A stretch of DNA of 64,000 nucleotides. It comes from Novosphingobium beihaiense. GTDB taxonomy: Bacteria > Pseudomonadota > Alphaproteobacteria > Sphingomonadales > Sphingomonadaceae. Location of the stretch: the NCBI RefSeq assembly GCF_022832375.1, contig NZ_JALHLG010000035.1, positions 1 through 64,000 on the forward strand. The letters run 5' to 3'. Positions 25,397 through 34,326 of the stretch are shown here, one piece after another. How positions within the stretch are numbered: position 1 is the first letter of the stretch; the number at the start of each line of letters is the position of its first letter. Under the pieces are notes generated by a model. That model made no database searches. It was given only the letters and a program-made list of their open reading frames with translations, and was not told the origin of the DNA. Both the position numbers and the translations under genes were made by a program.

Positions 25397-25903
25397 ATGA
25401 GTACCGAAAACGCCAGTCTCGCCCGGCTCAGCATGAGTCTTCCCGCCGAACTGTTCCGTCAGCTGGACGTTATGGTCGAAGAGCGGAATTTGCCTTCGCG
25501 GTCGCAACTGATCGCCGAACTGATCCGTCATGCGCTAGCCGAGCACGAGGCGCTGACTCATCCCGAAGAGATGCTCGCGGGCACGATTACCATCGTTTAC
25601 CGGGGAGACCGGGGACGGGTGCGGCAGCAGCTCGCGGAAAGCCAGGCCGAGTATCTGAAGGAAGTGATCTCCTCGCAGCATGTCTTCCTGGAAGACGACC
25701 AGTCGCTGGAAGTGCTGCTGGTGCAGGGGCCTGCCGTGCGGCTGAAGGAACTGTGCGATGCGCTGCGCAGCGTGCGCGGGGTGCGCCAGCTGCAGCTTGT
25801 CACGACGACAGCCCTGCTGCCCCCGCTGCATGAGCAGGACGGCAAGGAGAACGCGGGCGCGCAGGTGCGCAAGAGCCACGCGAACCAGGAAGCCGCCATT
25901 TAA
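25397..25903 (+). CDS. NikR-like ribbon-helix-helix regulator (paralogue 1)
   Basis: A 168-residue regulator with NikR architecture: an N-terminal ribbon-helix-helix (LARLSMSLPAELFRQLDVMVEERNLPSRSQLIAELIRHAL) and a C-terminal ACT-like domain (GTITIVYRGDRGRVRQQL, SSQHVFLEDDQSLEVLLVQGPAVRLKELC). Of the nickel ligands of E. coli NikR only the His of SSQH is clearly kept. The HxH and the Cys are not in place, so it probably senses another ligand. The ATG at 25397 has GGAGGGG upstream. A close paralogue is at 28765, after the ABC transporter, and both genes are preceded by the same dyad. Confidence 0.87.
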   Translation: MSTENASLARLSMSLPAELFRQLDVMVEERNLPSRSQLIAELIRHALAEHEALTHPEEMLAGTITIVYRGDRGRVRQQLAESQAEYLKEVISSQHVFLEDDQSLEVLLVQGPAVRLKELCDALRSVRGVRQLQLVTTTALLPPLHEQDGKENAGAQVRKSHANQEAAI

Positions 25904-25930
25904 CGCAATGGCCCGTGGCTCATGGTGCGT

Positions 25931-25954
25931 ATTACAAAATCTCACCAGCGTAAT
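25931..25954. promoter_or_regulatory. RHH operator O3
   Basis: ATTAC-N14-GTAAT over 24 bp, with the same total length as O1 and O2 but less conserved inner bases. It lies 63 bp before the start of the ABC substrate-binding protein gene. Confidence 0.55.
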
Positions 25955-26016
25955 AATTTTCCGATGGACAAGCCCCGCGAATGACGCAATGCTGCATTGC
26001 GAAAGGGGACCGAGTC

Positions 26017-27099
26017 ATGATCGTATCCATCCGCAAGGCAGCAGGCGTGGCCGTGATGGCGGGGGCGCTGCTTCTGGCATCCTGCTCCAAGCCGTCCGAT
26101 GAAGCGCCGGAGCCGCGCCACGAATTCAACATCGGATGGTCGATCTACGCGGGCTGGATGCCCTGGCCCTATGCGCAGCAGGCCGGGATCGTGAAGAAGT
26201 GGGCCGATAAGTACGGGATCAAGATCAACATCGTTCAGGTGAACGATTATGTCGAATCGGTGAACCAGTACACGGCGGGCAAGCTGGACGGCGTCACCGT
26301 CGCCAATATGGATGCACTGACCATCCCCGCCGCGGGCGGCAAGGATACCAGTGCCATCATCGTCGGCGACTATTCGAACGGCAATGACGGCGTCCTGCTC
26401 AAAGGGGCGGACGATCTCAAGGCGATCAAGGGCCGCAAGGTCAATCTCGCCGAACTGTCCGTGTCCCACTACCTGCTGGCGCGCGCGCTGAATTCGGTGG
26501 GCATGACGCTCAGCGACGTGAAGACGGTCAATACCTCCGATGCCGATATCGTCGGCGCCTTCGCCAGCCCGGACGTGACGGCGGCGGTCGCCTGGAACCC
26601 GCAGCTTTCGGTGATGAAGGCGCAGAAGGGCGCGCACGAGGTGTTCAGTTCCGCCAACATCCCGGGCGAGATTCTCGATCTGCTGGTCGTCGACACCAAG
26701 ACGCTCAAGGCCAATCCCGATCTGGGCAAGGCGCTGGCCGGGATCTGGTACGAAACGGTGGCGCTGATGCAGCAGCAGGACGCGGCGGGCAAAGCGGCGC
26801 GCGCGGCCATGGCCAAGCTGGCAGGCGCCACGCCGGAGGCTTTCGACGGCCAGCTTTCCACGACCTATCTCTATTCCGATCCCAAGGCGGCCGTCGCGGC
26901 GACCTCGTCTCCGGACCTGATCACGACGATGACCCGCGTGCGCGACTTCAGCTATTCCAAGGGGCTGTTTCCGGGGGCCGCATCAGCCGATGCCGTGGGC
27001 ATGGCTTTCCCCGGCGGCAAGACGCTGGGTGATGCTCAGAATGTGACGATGCGTTTCGACGATAGCTTCATGAAGCTGGCGGCCGACGGAAAGCTTTGA
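26017..27099 (+). CDS. ABC transporter substrate-binding lipoprotein (urea carboxylase-associated)
   Basis: A 360-residue periplasmic binding lipoprotein: signal peptide with lipobox LLASC, then an NMT1/TauA-like domain (FNIGWSIYAGWMPWPYAQQAGIVKKW). This type accompanies urea/guanidine carboxylase operons, as here. The ATG at 26017, with AAAGGGGA upstream, is preferred over 25981. It is the first gene of the importer, followed by permease (27158) and ATPase (27970). Likely cargo is guanidine, urea or a related guanidinium compound, inferred from the downstream enzymes. Confidence 0.87.
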   Translation: MIVSIRKAAGVAVMAGALLLASCSKPSDEAPEPRHEFNIGWSIYAGWMPWPYAQQAGIVKKWADKYGIKINIVQVNDYVESVNQYTAGKLDGVTVANMDALTIPAAGGKDTSAIIVGDYSNGNDGVLLKGADDLKAIKGRKVNLAELSVSHYLLARALNSVGMTLSDVKTVNTSDADIVGAFASPDVTAAVAWNPQLSVMKAQKGAHEVFSSANIPGEILDLLVVDTKTLKANPDLGKALAGIWYETVALMQQQDAAGKAARAAMAKLAGATPEAFDGQLSTTYLYSDPKAAVAATSSPDLITTMTRVRDFSYSKGLFPGAASADAVGMAFPGGKTLGDAQNVTMRFDDSFMKLAADGKL

Positions 27100-27157
27100 T
27101 CGGCAAAATCCGGGCCCGAACAGGCCCTATCCGCGTCATCAAGGTGGTGGGACAATC

Positions 27158-27973
27158 ATGCGCTGGGTAAATCGTCACATGCGGCGAGGGGATCGCCTGC
27201 TTCTGGGATCGCTGCCGATCCTGCTGCTGGTGGTGATCTATCTCATCATGGCCGCCAGCCGCCACGCGGCCAATCCGGCGGACAAGATCCTGCCCCTGCC
27301 CGGCCGGATGGCCGAGAGCATGTACGCGCTCATTTTCCTGCCGGACAAGCTCTCGGGCCAACTGGTGTTCTGGGCGGATACGCTGGCCAGTCTGGAAAGG
27401 CTGGGCATGGGGCTGGGGATCGCCACGCTGATGGCGCTCGTGGTCGGCCTTGCGCTGGGCGTGCTGCCGCCGGTGCGGGCGACTTTCGGCCCGCTCGTCA
27501 CCGGCATTGCCGTCATTCCGCCGATCGCGCTGCTGCCGATCCTGTTCATCGCGCTGGGGCTGGGCGAGACGGCCAAAGTCGCGCTGATCGTGGTGGGCAT
27601 CGCGCCGGTCATGATCCGCGACATCGCCGCCCATGTCACCGCCCTGCCCAGAGAGCAGATCATCAAGGCGCAGACGCTGGGCGCGAGCAGCTGGCAAGTG
27701 ATGATCCGGGTCGCGCTGCCGCAGGCCATGCCGCGCCTGATACAGGCGATGCGGCTGGCGCTCGGCCCGGCCTGGGTGTTCCTGATCTCGGCGGAGGCGA
27801 TCGCTTCGGATGTCGGCCTTGGCTACCGGATCTTCCTGGTGCGGCGCTATCTCTCGATGGATATCATCCTGCCCTATGTCGCCTGGATCGCGCTGCTGGC
27901 GATCCTGATGGACCTGACGCTCACGCACCTCAGCAAGCGGCTGTTTCCCTGGGCCCATGGAGAAAGCCATTGA
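27158..27973 (+). CDS. ABC transporter permease (SsuC/TauC type)
   Basis: A 271-residue inner-membrane permease with about six hydrophobic segments and the EAA-type cytoplasmic loop (QTLGASSWQVMIRVALPQAMPRLIQ) that contacts the ATPase. The N-terminus is short and basic. It lies between the binding-protein and ATPase genes and overlaps the ATPase start by 4 bp. It imports the same substrate as its partners. Confidence 0.9.
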   Translation: MRWVNRHMRRGDRLLLGSLPILLLVVIYLIMAASRHAANPADKILPLPGRMAESMYALIFLPDKLSGQLVFWADTLASLERLGMGLGIATLMALVVGLALGVLPPVRATFGPLVTGIAVIPPIALLPILFIALGLGETAKVALIVVGIAPVMIRDIAAHVTALPREQIIKAQTLGASSWQVMIRVALPQAMPRLIQAMRLALGPAWVFLISAEAIASDVGLGYRIFLVRRYLSMDIILPYVAWIALLAILMDLTLTHLSKRLFPWAHGESH

Positions 27974-28737
27974 GCGCGCTTCTCAGCCTCCGCGATGTCT
28001 GGATCGAATATGGCGACAGGATCGTCATCGAGCGGCTCAGCCTCGATATCGAGGCTCAGTCCTTCGTCTCCGTCGTCGGCCCCTCGGGCGCCGGGAAGAG
28101 CAGCTTCCTGCGCCTCATCCTCGGGCAGGAAGCGCCGACACGCGGGGACATCCTGCTCGACGGCGAGCCGCTGACGCCCGAATGCGGCCCGGACCGGGGC
28201 GTGGTGTTCCAGCGCTATTCGGTGTTCCCGCATCTCTCGGTGCTGCGCAACACGATGCTCGGCCTCGAATGCCCGCAGGCCCCGCTGATGGGGCGGCTGT
28301 TCGGCGCGGCGCGCCGGGCAGCGCGGGACGAGGCAGCAGCGATGCTGGAAGCCGTGGGGCTCGGCCACAGTCTCGACCTCTATCCCGCGCAGATGTCGGG
28401 CGGGATGCAGCAGCGGCTGGCGATTGCCCAGGCGCTCGTCATGCGCCCGCGCATCCTGCTGCTGGACGAGCCCTTCGGCGCGCTGGACCCCGGCATCCGG
28501 GCGGACATGCACGCGCTCATCACCCGTCTGTGGCGCGACTATTCGCTGACGATCGTGATGGTCACGCACGATATCCGCGAGGCCTTCTCGCTCGGCACGC
28601 GGGTGCTGACGCTCGACAAGCGCCGCCACGATCCGCACGCCCCGCACCGGTTCGGCGCCACGGTGGTCTACGATCTGCCGCTTAACAACCGCAGCGGCCC
28701 AGCCGCTTCCGAAGATGGCAGTATTACCATTGACTAG
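27970..28737 (+). CDS. ABC transporter ATP-binding protein
   Basis: A 255-residue ATPase starting at TTG within a 4-bp overlap with the permease stop. Walker A is GPSGAGKSS (residues about 38-46), then the signature SGGMQQR, Walker B ILLLDEP and the H-loop VTHD. It energises the importer. The 3' end contains operator O2 (28723-28746), so the next gene has its own promoter inside this coding region. Confidence 0.92.
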   Translation: MSALLSLRDVWIEYGDRIVIERLSLDIEAQSFVSVVGPSGAGKSSFLRLILGQEAPTRGDILLDGEPLTPECGPDRGVVFQRYSVFPHLSVLRNTMLGLECPQAPLMGRLFGAARRAARDEAAAMLEAVGLGHSLDLYPAQMSGGMQQRLAIAQALVMRPRILLLDEPFGALDPGIRADMHALITRLWRDYSLTIVMVTHDIREAFSLGTRVLTLDKRRHDPHAPHRFGATVVYDLPLNNRSGPAASEDGSITID

Positions 28738-28746
28738 TTTGGTAAT
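28723..28746. promoter_or_regulatory. RHH operator O2
   Basis: ATTACCATT-N6-TTTGGTAAT, a single mismatch from a perfect dyad and of the same length as O1. It overlaps the last codons of the ATPase gene and lies 19 bp before the second NikR-like gene. Confidence 0.65.
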
Positions 28747-28764
28747 AATTGAGAGGGTGCGGGC

Positions 28765-29244
28765 ATGAGTTCCGAATCCGCCAGTCTGGCCCGGCTCAGC
28801 ATGAGCCTTCCGGCCGAACTCTTCAGACAGCTCGATACCATGGTGGCCGAGCGCGGGCTGCCGTCGCGCTCGCAGCTCATCGCGGAGCTGATCCGGCACG
28901 CGCTGGCGGAACACGAATCGCTGATCCACCCGGACGAGATGCTCGCGGGCACGATCACCTTGGTTTACCGGGGCGAGCGGGGCCGCGTGCGGCACCAGCT
29001 CTCTCTGACGCAGGCCAATTACCTCAAGGAAGTCATCTCCTCGCAGCATGTCTTTCTGGAGCACGACCAGTCGCTCGAAGTCCTGCTGGTGCAGGGACCG
29101 GCAGTGCGGCTGAAGGAATTTTGCGACGCCATCCGGCGCATTCGCGGGGTGCAGCAGCTCGAACTCGTCACCACGACTGCTCTGCTGCCGCCCTTGCACA
29201 AGCAGGATGGCGGCCACTCCTATCCGATCGGAGACAATAGATGA
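28765..29244 (+). CDS. NikR-like ribbon-helix-helix regulator (paralogue 2)
   Basis: A 159-residue paralogue of the regulator at 25397, nearly identical over the RHH (SASLARLSMSLPAELFRQLD) and very similar in the effector domain (GTITLVYRGERGRVRHQL, SSQHVFLEHDQSLEVLLVQG). It lacks the C-terminal tail of paralogue 1. The nickel HxH/Cys set is again missing. Its stop overlaps the start of the first DUF1989 gene (ATGA), so it is translated with the enzyme operon. One copy thus heads the transporter and the other heads the enzymes. Confidence 0.87.
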   Translation: MSSESASLARLSMSLPAELFRQLDTMVAERGLPSRSQLIAELIRHALAEHESLIHPDEMLAGTITLVYRGERGRVRHQLSLTQANYLKEVISSQHVFLEHDQSLEVLLVQGPAVRLKEFCDAIRRIRGVQQLELVTTTALLPPLHKQDGGHSYPIGDNR

Positions 29245-30083
29245 CAGAGACTCTGGGCACGACCGGGACTTTGGCAAATCCCCTGGCCGCGCGCGATCAC
29301 GCACGCGGCATGGAAGGAACCGTGGTCGAAAGCATGCCGGTGCTGCCCCCGGCGGCGGACGATCTGCCCGCCGGCGTAGCGGGCGAAGACCTCGTGTGGG
29401 AAGAGACCATTGCGGCAGGCGGCTATGCCACGCGGCGGCTCTCGCGCGGCACCCGGCTGCGGCTGATCGACCTCAAGGGCGATGCCTGCGCCGCGCTGCA
29501 AGTGTTCAATGCGGAGATGCCCGCCGAACGGCTCAATGTCGCCGATACCGTGAAAGTCCAGTGGAACGCCTATCTCGGCGCGGGCAAGCTGCTGCTGTCC
29601 GACATGGGCCGCGTGCTGATGAGCCTGCTGGAAGACGATGCGGGCACGCACGACTGTTTCTGCGGCGCCTCCAATGCCGCCACCAATGCCGCGAAATACG
29701 GCAACGGCAGCAATAGCGGCCCCTATCCCAACGGGCGCGACCGGTTCCTGCTGGGCGCCGCCAAGCATGGGCTGGGGCGGCGGGACGTTCACCCTTGCGT
29801 GAACCTGTTCAAGGGCACCCGGATCGAGGCGGACGGCGCCATCACCCCGCAGATGGGCCCGTTCGAACCCGGCCGCAGCGTGGTGCTGCGCGCGGAGATG
29901 GACGTGATCGTGGTGATCGCCAATTGCCCGCACGTTCTCGATCCGCGCGAGGACTGGACGGTCGCGCCGCTGCGCGCGTCCGCCTGGCGCGGCCCGGTCA
30001 CGCCGGTGGACGATCCGGTCCGCAATGCCACGCCGGAAGGCCTGCGCGCCTTCCTCAATGTCGAAGATTACTTCCGCCGCTGA
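29241..30083 (+). CDS. DUF1989 protein, putative carboxyguanidine deiminase subunit
   Basis: A 280-residue protein of the urea-carboxylase-associated (DUF1989) family. Conserved features are the VNLF-type segment (VHPCVNLFKG), a Cys-containing DCFCGASNAATN, and EMDVIVVIANCPHVLDPR near the end. Members next to guanidine carboxylase were shown to be carboxyguanidine deiminase (CgdAB), which releases ammonia from carboxyguanidine to give allophanate. The gene starts at ATG overlapping the regulator's stop and is followed 14 bp later by its partner. About 60 extra N-terminal residues precede the conserved part. Confidence 0.82.
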   Translation: MTETLGTTGTLANPLAARDHARGMEGTVVESMPVLPPAADDLPAGVAGEDLVWEETIAAGGYATRRLSRGTRLRLIDLKGDACAALQVFNAEMPAERLNVADTVKVQWNAYLGAGKLLLSDMGRVLMSLLEDDAGTHDCFCGASNAATNAAKYGNGSNSGPYPNGRDRFLLGAAKHGLGRRDVHPCVNLFKGTRIEADGAITPQMGPFEPGRSVVLRAEMDVIVVIANCPHVLDPREDWTVAPLRASAWRGPVTPVDDPVRNATPEGLRAFLNVEDYFRR

Positions 30084-30097
30084 AAGGACAGGCCGCT

Positions 30098-30733
30098 ATG
30101 AACGCCGACCCCTATCTGGCTGACCTCCCCGGTGCCGTGGTCCATGACGAGACCGTACCGGCACGGGCGCCCTGGCTGCACCACGTGGCCGCCGGTCAGA
30201 CGCTTCGCATCGTCGATCTGGAGGGCAACCAGGCCGTCGATTTCCTGCTCTATGCCGATGGCGACGATTCCGAGCGCTACAGCGCGCAGGACACGGTCTC
30301 CGCGCAAGGCAATCTGTTCCTGCGCACCGGCACTGTGCTGCGCTCGAACGAGGGACGCCCGATGATGACGATCGCGGGCACTTCGGTCGCCTATCACGAT
30401 ACCATTGGCGGCGCCTGCTCGTGCGAATCCAACACGCTGCGCTACGGCCACCACACCAAGGCGCAGCACGCCTGCGTGGAGAACTTCCTGGAGGCCAACC
30501 TCACCGAGGGGCGCAGCAAGCGCGACATCGTCTCCAACATCAATTTCTTCATGAACGTTCCGGTGGAGGAAGACGGTTCGCTCGGCATTGTCGACGGGAT
30601 TTCCGCGCCGGGTCTGACGGTGGACCTGAAGGCGGAGATGGACGTGATCGTGGTCGTCTCCAACTGCCCGCAGATCAACAACCCGTGCAACGGCTTCGAT
30701 CCCAGCCCTGTGCGCATGATCGTTACCGCATGA
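30098..30733 (+). CDS. DUF1989 protein, putative carboxyguanidine deiminase subunit 2
   Basis: A 211-residue DUF1989 protein homologous to the preceding gene: DLEGNQAVDFLLY, the Cys-rich GGACSCESNTLRYGHHTKAQHACVENF, NINFFMNVPV and EMDVIVVVSNCPQINNPCNGFDP. The Cys and His residues may bind metal. The start at 30098 follows the first subunit by 14 bp, and its stop overlaps the carboxylase start (ATGA). Together with the preceding protein it would form the two-subunit deiminase of guanidine assimilation; in older annotation both are called urea carboxylase-associated proteins 1 and 2. Confidence 0.85.
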   Translation: MNADPYLADLPGAVVHDETVPARAPWLHHVAAGQTLRIVDLEGNQAVDFLLYADGDDSERYSAQDTVSAQGNLFLRTGTVLRSNEGRPMMTIAGTSVAYHDTIGGACSCESNTLRYGHHTKAQHACVENFLEANLTEGRSKRDIVSNINFFMNVPVEEDGSLGIVDGISAPGLTVDLKAEMDVIVVVSNCPQINNPCNGFDPSPVRMIVTA

Positions 30734-33700
30734 ATTTCGATACCGTTCTGATCGCGAACAGGGGCGCGATCGCAACCCGGATCATCCGCACGCTGCGGCG
30801 CATGGGGTTGCGCTCCGTCGCCGTCTATTCGGAAGCGGACGAAGGCTCGCTTCACGTCTCCGAGGCGGACGAGGCCGTCTGCATCGGCGGCGCGCGCGCG
30901 GCCGACAGCTATCTGAACATCGAAGCGATCGTCGCGGCCGCCCGCAAGACCGGGGCAGGCGCGATCCATCCGGGCTACGGCTTCCTGGCCGAGAATCTCG
31001 ATTTCGCCGAAGCCTGCGCGGCGGCGGACATCGCCTTCATCGGCCCGACGCCGGAAAATATCCGCACCTTCGGCCTCAAGCACAGCGCGCGGGCGCTGGC
31101 TGCCGCGCATGACGTGCCGCTGGCTCCGGGCACCGAGCTGCTCACCAGCGAGGCCGAGGCGGTCCAGGGCGCGCGGGACATCGGCTTTCCGGTGATGCTC
31201 AAGGCGACGGCCGGCGGCGGCGGCATCGGCATGCGCGTCTGCGAGGACGAGGCCGATGTGCGCGAAGGCTTCGCCACCGTGGCGCGGCTGGGCAAGAGCA
31301 ATTTCGGCGATGCCGGGGTGTTCCTCGAACGCTTCGTGCGCCGCGCGCGCCATATCGAAGTGCAGCTTTTCGGCGACGGCGAGGGCAGGATCGTCGCGCT
31401 GGGAGAGCGGGACTGCTCGCTCCAGCGGCGCAACCAGAAAGTCGTCGAGGAAGCGCCCGCGCCGCTGCTGCCGGAAACCGTGCGTACCGCACTGTTCGCC
31501 GCCGCCGTCCGGCTGGGCGAGGCGGCGAAGTACCGCTCGGCAGGCACGGTGGAATTCCTCTACGATGCCGAGACGCAAGAGTTCTTCTTCCTCGAAATGA
31601 ACACCCGCCTGCAAGTCGAGCACGGCGTGACCGAGGCGGTGCTGGGCATCGATCTGGTCGAATGGATGGTGCGCGGCGCGGCGGGGGACTACAGTTTCCT
31701 GGGTAGCGCACCGGGCGCGCCCAAGGGCCACTCGATCCAAATGCGCCTCTATGCGGAAGACCCCGCACTCGATTACCGGCCTACATCCGGCACGCTGACG
31801 AACGTGGAATTTCCCGAAGACATCCGCATCGAGACCTGGTGCGCGGCGGGCAGCGAAGTCACCTCGTGGTACGATCCGATGCTGGCCAAGCTGATCGTCC
31901 ATGCCCCCAGCCGGGAGGAGGCCGTAGAGGCCGCGCAGGCTGCGCTCGCAAAGAGCCGCGTCGACGGGATCGAGACGAACTTGCGCTGGCTGCGCGAAGT
32001 CACCCGCTCGCCCGAATTCGTCAGCGGCAGCGTTTCCACCCGCGTGCTTGACGGCATTGCCTACGATCCGCAGTGCATCCGCGTGATCGGCGGCGGCACT
32101 GCCACCACGGTGCAGGACTGGCCGGGGCGGCAGAACTACTGGGCCGTGGGCGTTCCGCCGTCGGGCCCGATGGACGATCAGTCGTTCCGTCTCGGCAACC
32201 GGCTGCTCGGCAATCCCGAAGGGACACCGGGGCTGGAAGTCACCGTTACCGGGCCCACGCTGTCCTTCGTCTCGGCCGCACGGATCTGCCTCATGGGGGC
32301 GGATTTCGGCGCAGCGCTGGACGGCACCCCGGTGGCCCGCGGTGTGCCGCTGGACGTGAAGGCAGGGCAGACGCTGGCGCTTGGCCGTTCCACCGGCGGC
32401 GGTATGCGCGGCTATATCCTCTTTGCGGGCGGGCTCGACGTTGCGCCTTATCTGGGCAGTTGCAGCACCTTCGAGCTGGGCCAGTTCGGCGGGATCGCGG
32501 CGCGGCGGCTGCTCGCGGGCGACACGCTGCATCTCGCCGGGCAGGACACCGGCACGCCGCTCAGCCTGCCCGCGCTGCCCGGCGTTTCGCACGAATGGAC
32601 CCTGCGCGTGCTCTACGGCCCGCACGGGGCGCCGGATTTCTTCACCGGCGATGACATCGCGATGATCGTCGATGCCGAATGGCAGGTGCATTACAACAGC
32701 AACCGCACCGGCGTGCGCCTGATCGGCCCCAAGCCGCAATGGGCGCGGACCGACGGAGGCGAAGCCGGGCTGCACCCCTCCAACATCCACGACAATGCCT
32801 ATGCCATTGGCGCGGTGGACTTCACCGGGGACATGCCGATCATCCTCGGCCCGGACGGCCCCTCGCTCGGCGGGTTCGTCTGCCCTTTCGTGATCATCGC
32901 GGCCGACCGCTGGAAGATCGGCCAACTCACTCCGGGCGACACAATCCGCTTTGCCCCGGTGACGATGGAGGATGCGGCCGAAGCGGATGCCGCGCAGCGC
33001 GCATTCCTGGCAACGGGCACGGCGCCCGTGCCTGCGCCCGCGCGCCCGGTGGAAACGCTCACGCCGATTCTGGCCGAGATACCCGAAGGGCCGGGCAATC
33101 CGCGTACCGTCTACCGGCAGCAGGGCGACCGCAACATCCTCGTCGAATACGGCGATATCGTGCTCGACATCGAGCTGCGCATCCGCGCCCATGCGCTGAT
33201 GCGCGAGCTGGAACGGCTCGCGCCGCCCGGCATCGTCGATATCGTGCCCGGCATTCGCTCGCTCCAGCTCCATTTCGATGGCGCGGTGATGGACCAGCGC
33301 GCGGCGCTCGCCATGCTGATGGAAGCCGAAGAGCGGCTGGGAGACCTTGAGGATTTCTCGATCCCCTCGCGCATCGTCCATCTCCCGCTGAGCTGGCGCG
33401 ATCCGGCAACGATCGAGACGATCCGGAAATACATGAACGTGGTGCGCGACGATGCGCCCTGGTGCCCGGACAACATCGAATTCATCCGCCGCGTCAACGG
33501 GCTGCCCGATGCCGATGCAGTGGAGGCCATGATCTTCGAGGCGAACTACCTCGTGCTCGGCCTTGGCGATGTCTATCTGGGGGCGCCGGTCGCCACCCCG
33601 GTAGATCCCCGCCACCGGCTCGTCACCACGAAATACAACCCGGCGCGGACATGGACGCCACCCAATGTCGTGGGCATCGGCGGCGCGTACATGTGCATCT

Positions 33701-34326
33701 ACGGGATGGAGGGGCCGGGCGGCTATCAGCTCTTCGGCCGCACGATCCAGGTGTGGAACACCTACCGCCAGACCGATGCTTTCGTGGAAGGCAAGCCCTG
33801 GCTGCTGCGCTTCTTCGACCAGATCCGCTTCTACCCGGTCAGCCCCGAAGAGCTGACCGAATGGCGTCGCGATTTTCCCAACGGGCGCCGTTCGATCCGG
33901 ATCGAGCCTTCCGAATTCCGCCTCTCCGACTACCGCGCTTTCCTCGCCGAAAACGCGCAGTCGATCGCCGAATTTCAGGACCGGCGGCAAGCGGCTTTCG
34001 ATGAGGAACGCGCCGAATGGCAGCGCCGTGGCGAGTTCGACCGCGTCACCGAAACCGAAGCGCCCGAAGACAGCGCGCCCGGTGCCGTGGACGTGCCGGA
34101 CGGCGCCGATCTCGTAGAAGCGCCTTACGGCGGCGTCGTGGCGAAACTGCTCGTGGCGGCGGGAGACGAAGTCACGGCGGGAGACAGGATCGCGGTGATC
34201 GAGGCGATGAAGATGGAATCGCCGGTGGAAAGCCCCGGCAGCGGAACCGTTTCGGCGCTCTACATGCAGGAAGGAAAGTCATTGCAACCCGGCTCCCCGA
34301 TGCTGGCCCTCACGAGGCGCGCATGA
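30730..34326 (+). CDS. Biotin-dependent urea/guanidine carboxylase
   Basis: A 1198-residue single-chain carboxylase. The N-terminal biotin carboxylase domain covers about residues 1-450 (FDTVLIANRGAIATRI, ATP-grasp KATAGGGGIGMRVC, EMNTRLQVEHGVTE). It is followed by the AHS2/KipA-like and AHS1/KipI-like carboxyltransferase domains and a C-terminal biotinyl domain (IEAMKMESPVES, biotinylated Lys about residue 1161). It carboxylates urea to allophanate or guanidine to carboxyguanidine at the cost of ATP. Presence of both DUF1989 subunits favours guanidine, but the selectivity residues cannot be judged by eye. It overlaps both neighbours by 4 bp. Confidence 0.92.
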   Translation: MNFDTVLIANRGAIATRIIRTLRRMGLRSVAVYSEADEGSLHVSEADEAVCIGGARAADSYLNIEAIVAAARKTGAGAIHPGYGFLAENLDFAEACAAADIAFIGPTPENIRTFGLKHSARALAAAHDVPLAPGTELLTSEAEAVQGARDIGFPVMLKATAGGGGIGMRVCEDEADVREGFATVARLGKSNFGDAGVFLERFVRRARHIEVQLFGDGEGRIVALGERDCSLQRRNQKVVEEAPAPLLPETVRTALFAAAVRLGEAAKYRSAGTVEFLYDAETQEFFFLEMNTRLQVEHGVTEAVLGIDLVEWMVRGAAGDYSFLGSAPGAPKGHSIQMRLYAEDPALDYRPTSGTLTNVEFPEDIRIETWCAAGSEVTSWYDPMLAKLIVHAPSREEAVEAAQAALAKSRVDGIETNLRWLREVTRSPEFVSGSVSTRVLDGIAYDPQCIRVIGGGTATTVQDWPGRQNYWAVGVPPSGPMDDQSFRLGNRLLGNPEGTPGLEVTVTGPTLSFVSAARICLMGADFGAALDGTPVARGVPLDVKAGQTLALGRSTGGGMRGYILFAGGLDVAPYLGSCSTFELGQFGGIAARRLLAGDTLHLAGQDTGTPLSLPALPGVSHEWTLRVLYGPHGAPDFFTGDDIAMIVDAEWQVHYNSNRTGVRLIGPKPQWARTDGGEAGLHPSNIHDNAYAIGAVDFTGDMPIILGPDGPSLGGFVCPFVIIAADRWKIGQLTPGDTIRFAPVTMEDAAEADAAQRAFLATGTAPVPAPARPVETLTPILAEIPEGPGNPRTVYRQQGDRNILVEYGDIVLDIELRIRAHALMRELERLAPPGIVDIVPGIRSLQLHFDGAVMDQRAALAMLMEAEERLGDLEDFSIPSRIVHLPLSWRDPATIETIRKYMNVVRDDAPWCPDNIEFIRRVNGLPDADAVEAMIFEANYLVLGLGDVYLGAPVATPVDPRHRLVTTKYNPARTWTPPNVVGIGGAYMCIYGMEGPGGYQLFGRTIQVWNTYRQTDAFVEGKPWLLRFFDQIRFYPVSPEELTEWRRDFPNGRRSIRIEPSEFRLSDYRAFLAENAQSIAEFQDRRQAAFDEERAEWQRRGEFDRVTETEAPEDSAPGAVDVPDGADLVEAPYGGVVAKLLVAAGDEVTAGDRIAVIEAMKMESPVESPGSGTVSALYMQEGKSLQPGSPMLALTRRA

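Noticed and set aside
25904..26016. Possible guanidine-I riboswitch before the ABC importer
   Set aside because: The conserved guanidine-I sequence blocks are not seen, and the space holds the ATTAC-N14-GTAAT dyad instead. A covariance-model search would be decisive.
30442..33990. Long minus-strand open frame (1182 codons)
   Set aside because: Antisense to the urea/guanidine carboxylase gene; same shadow composition and no domains.
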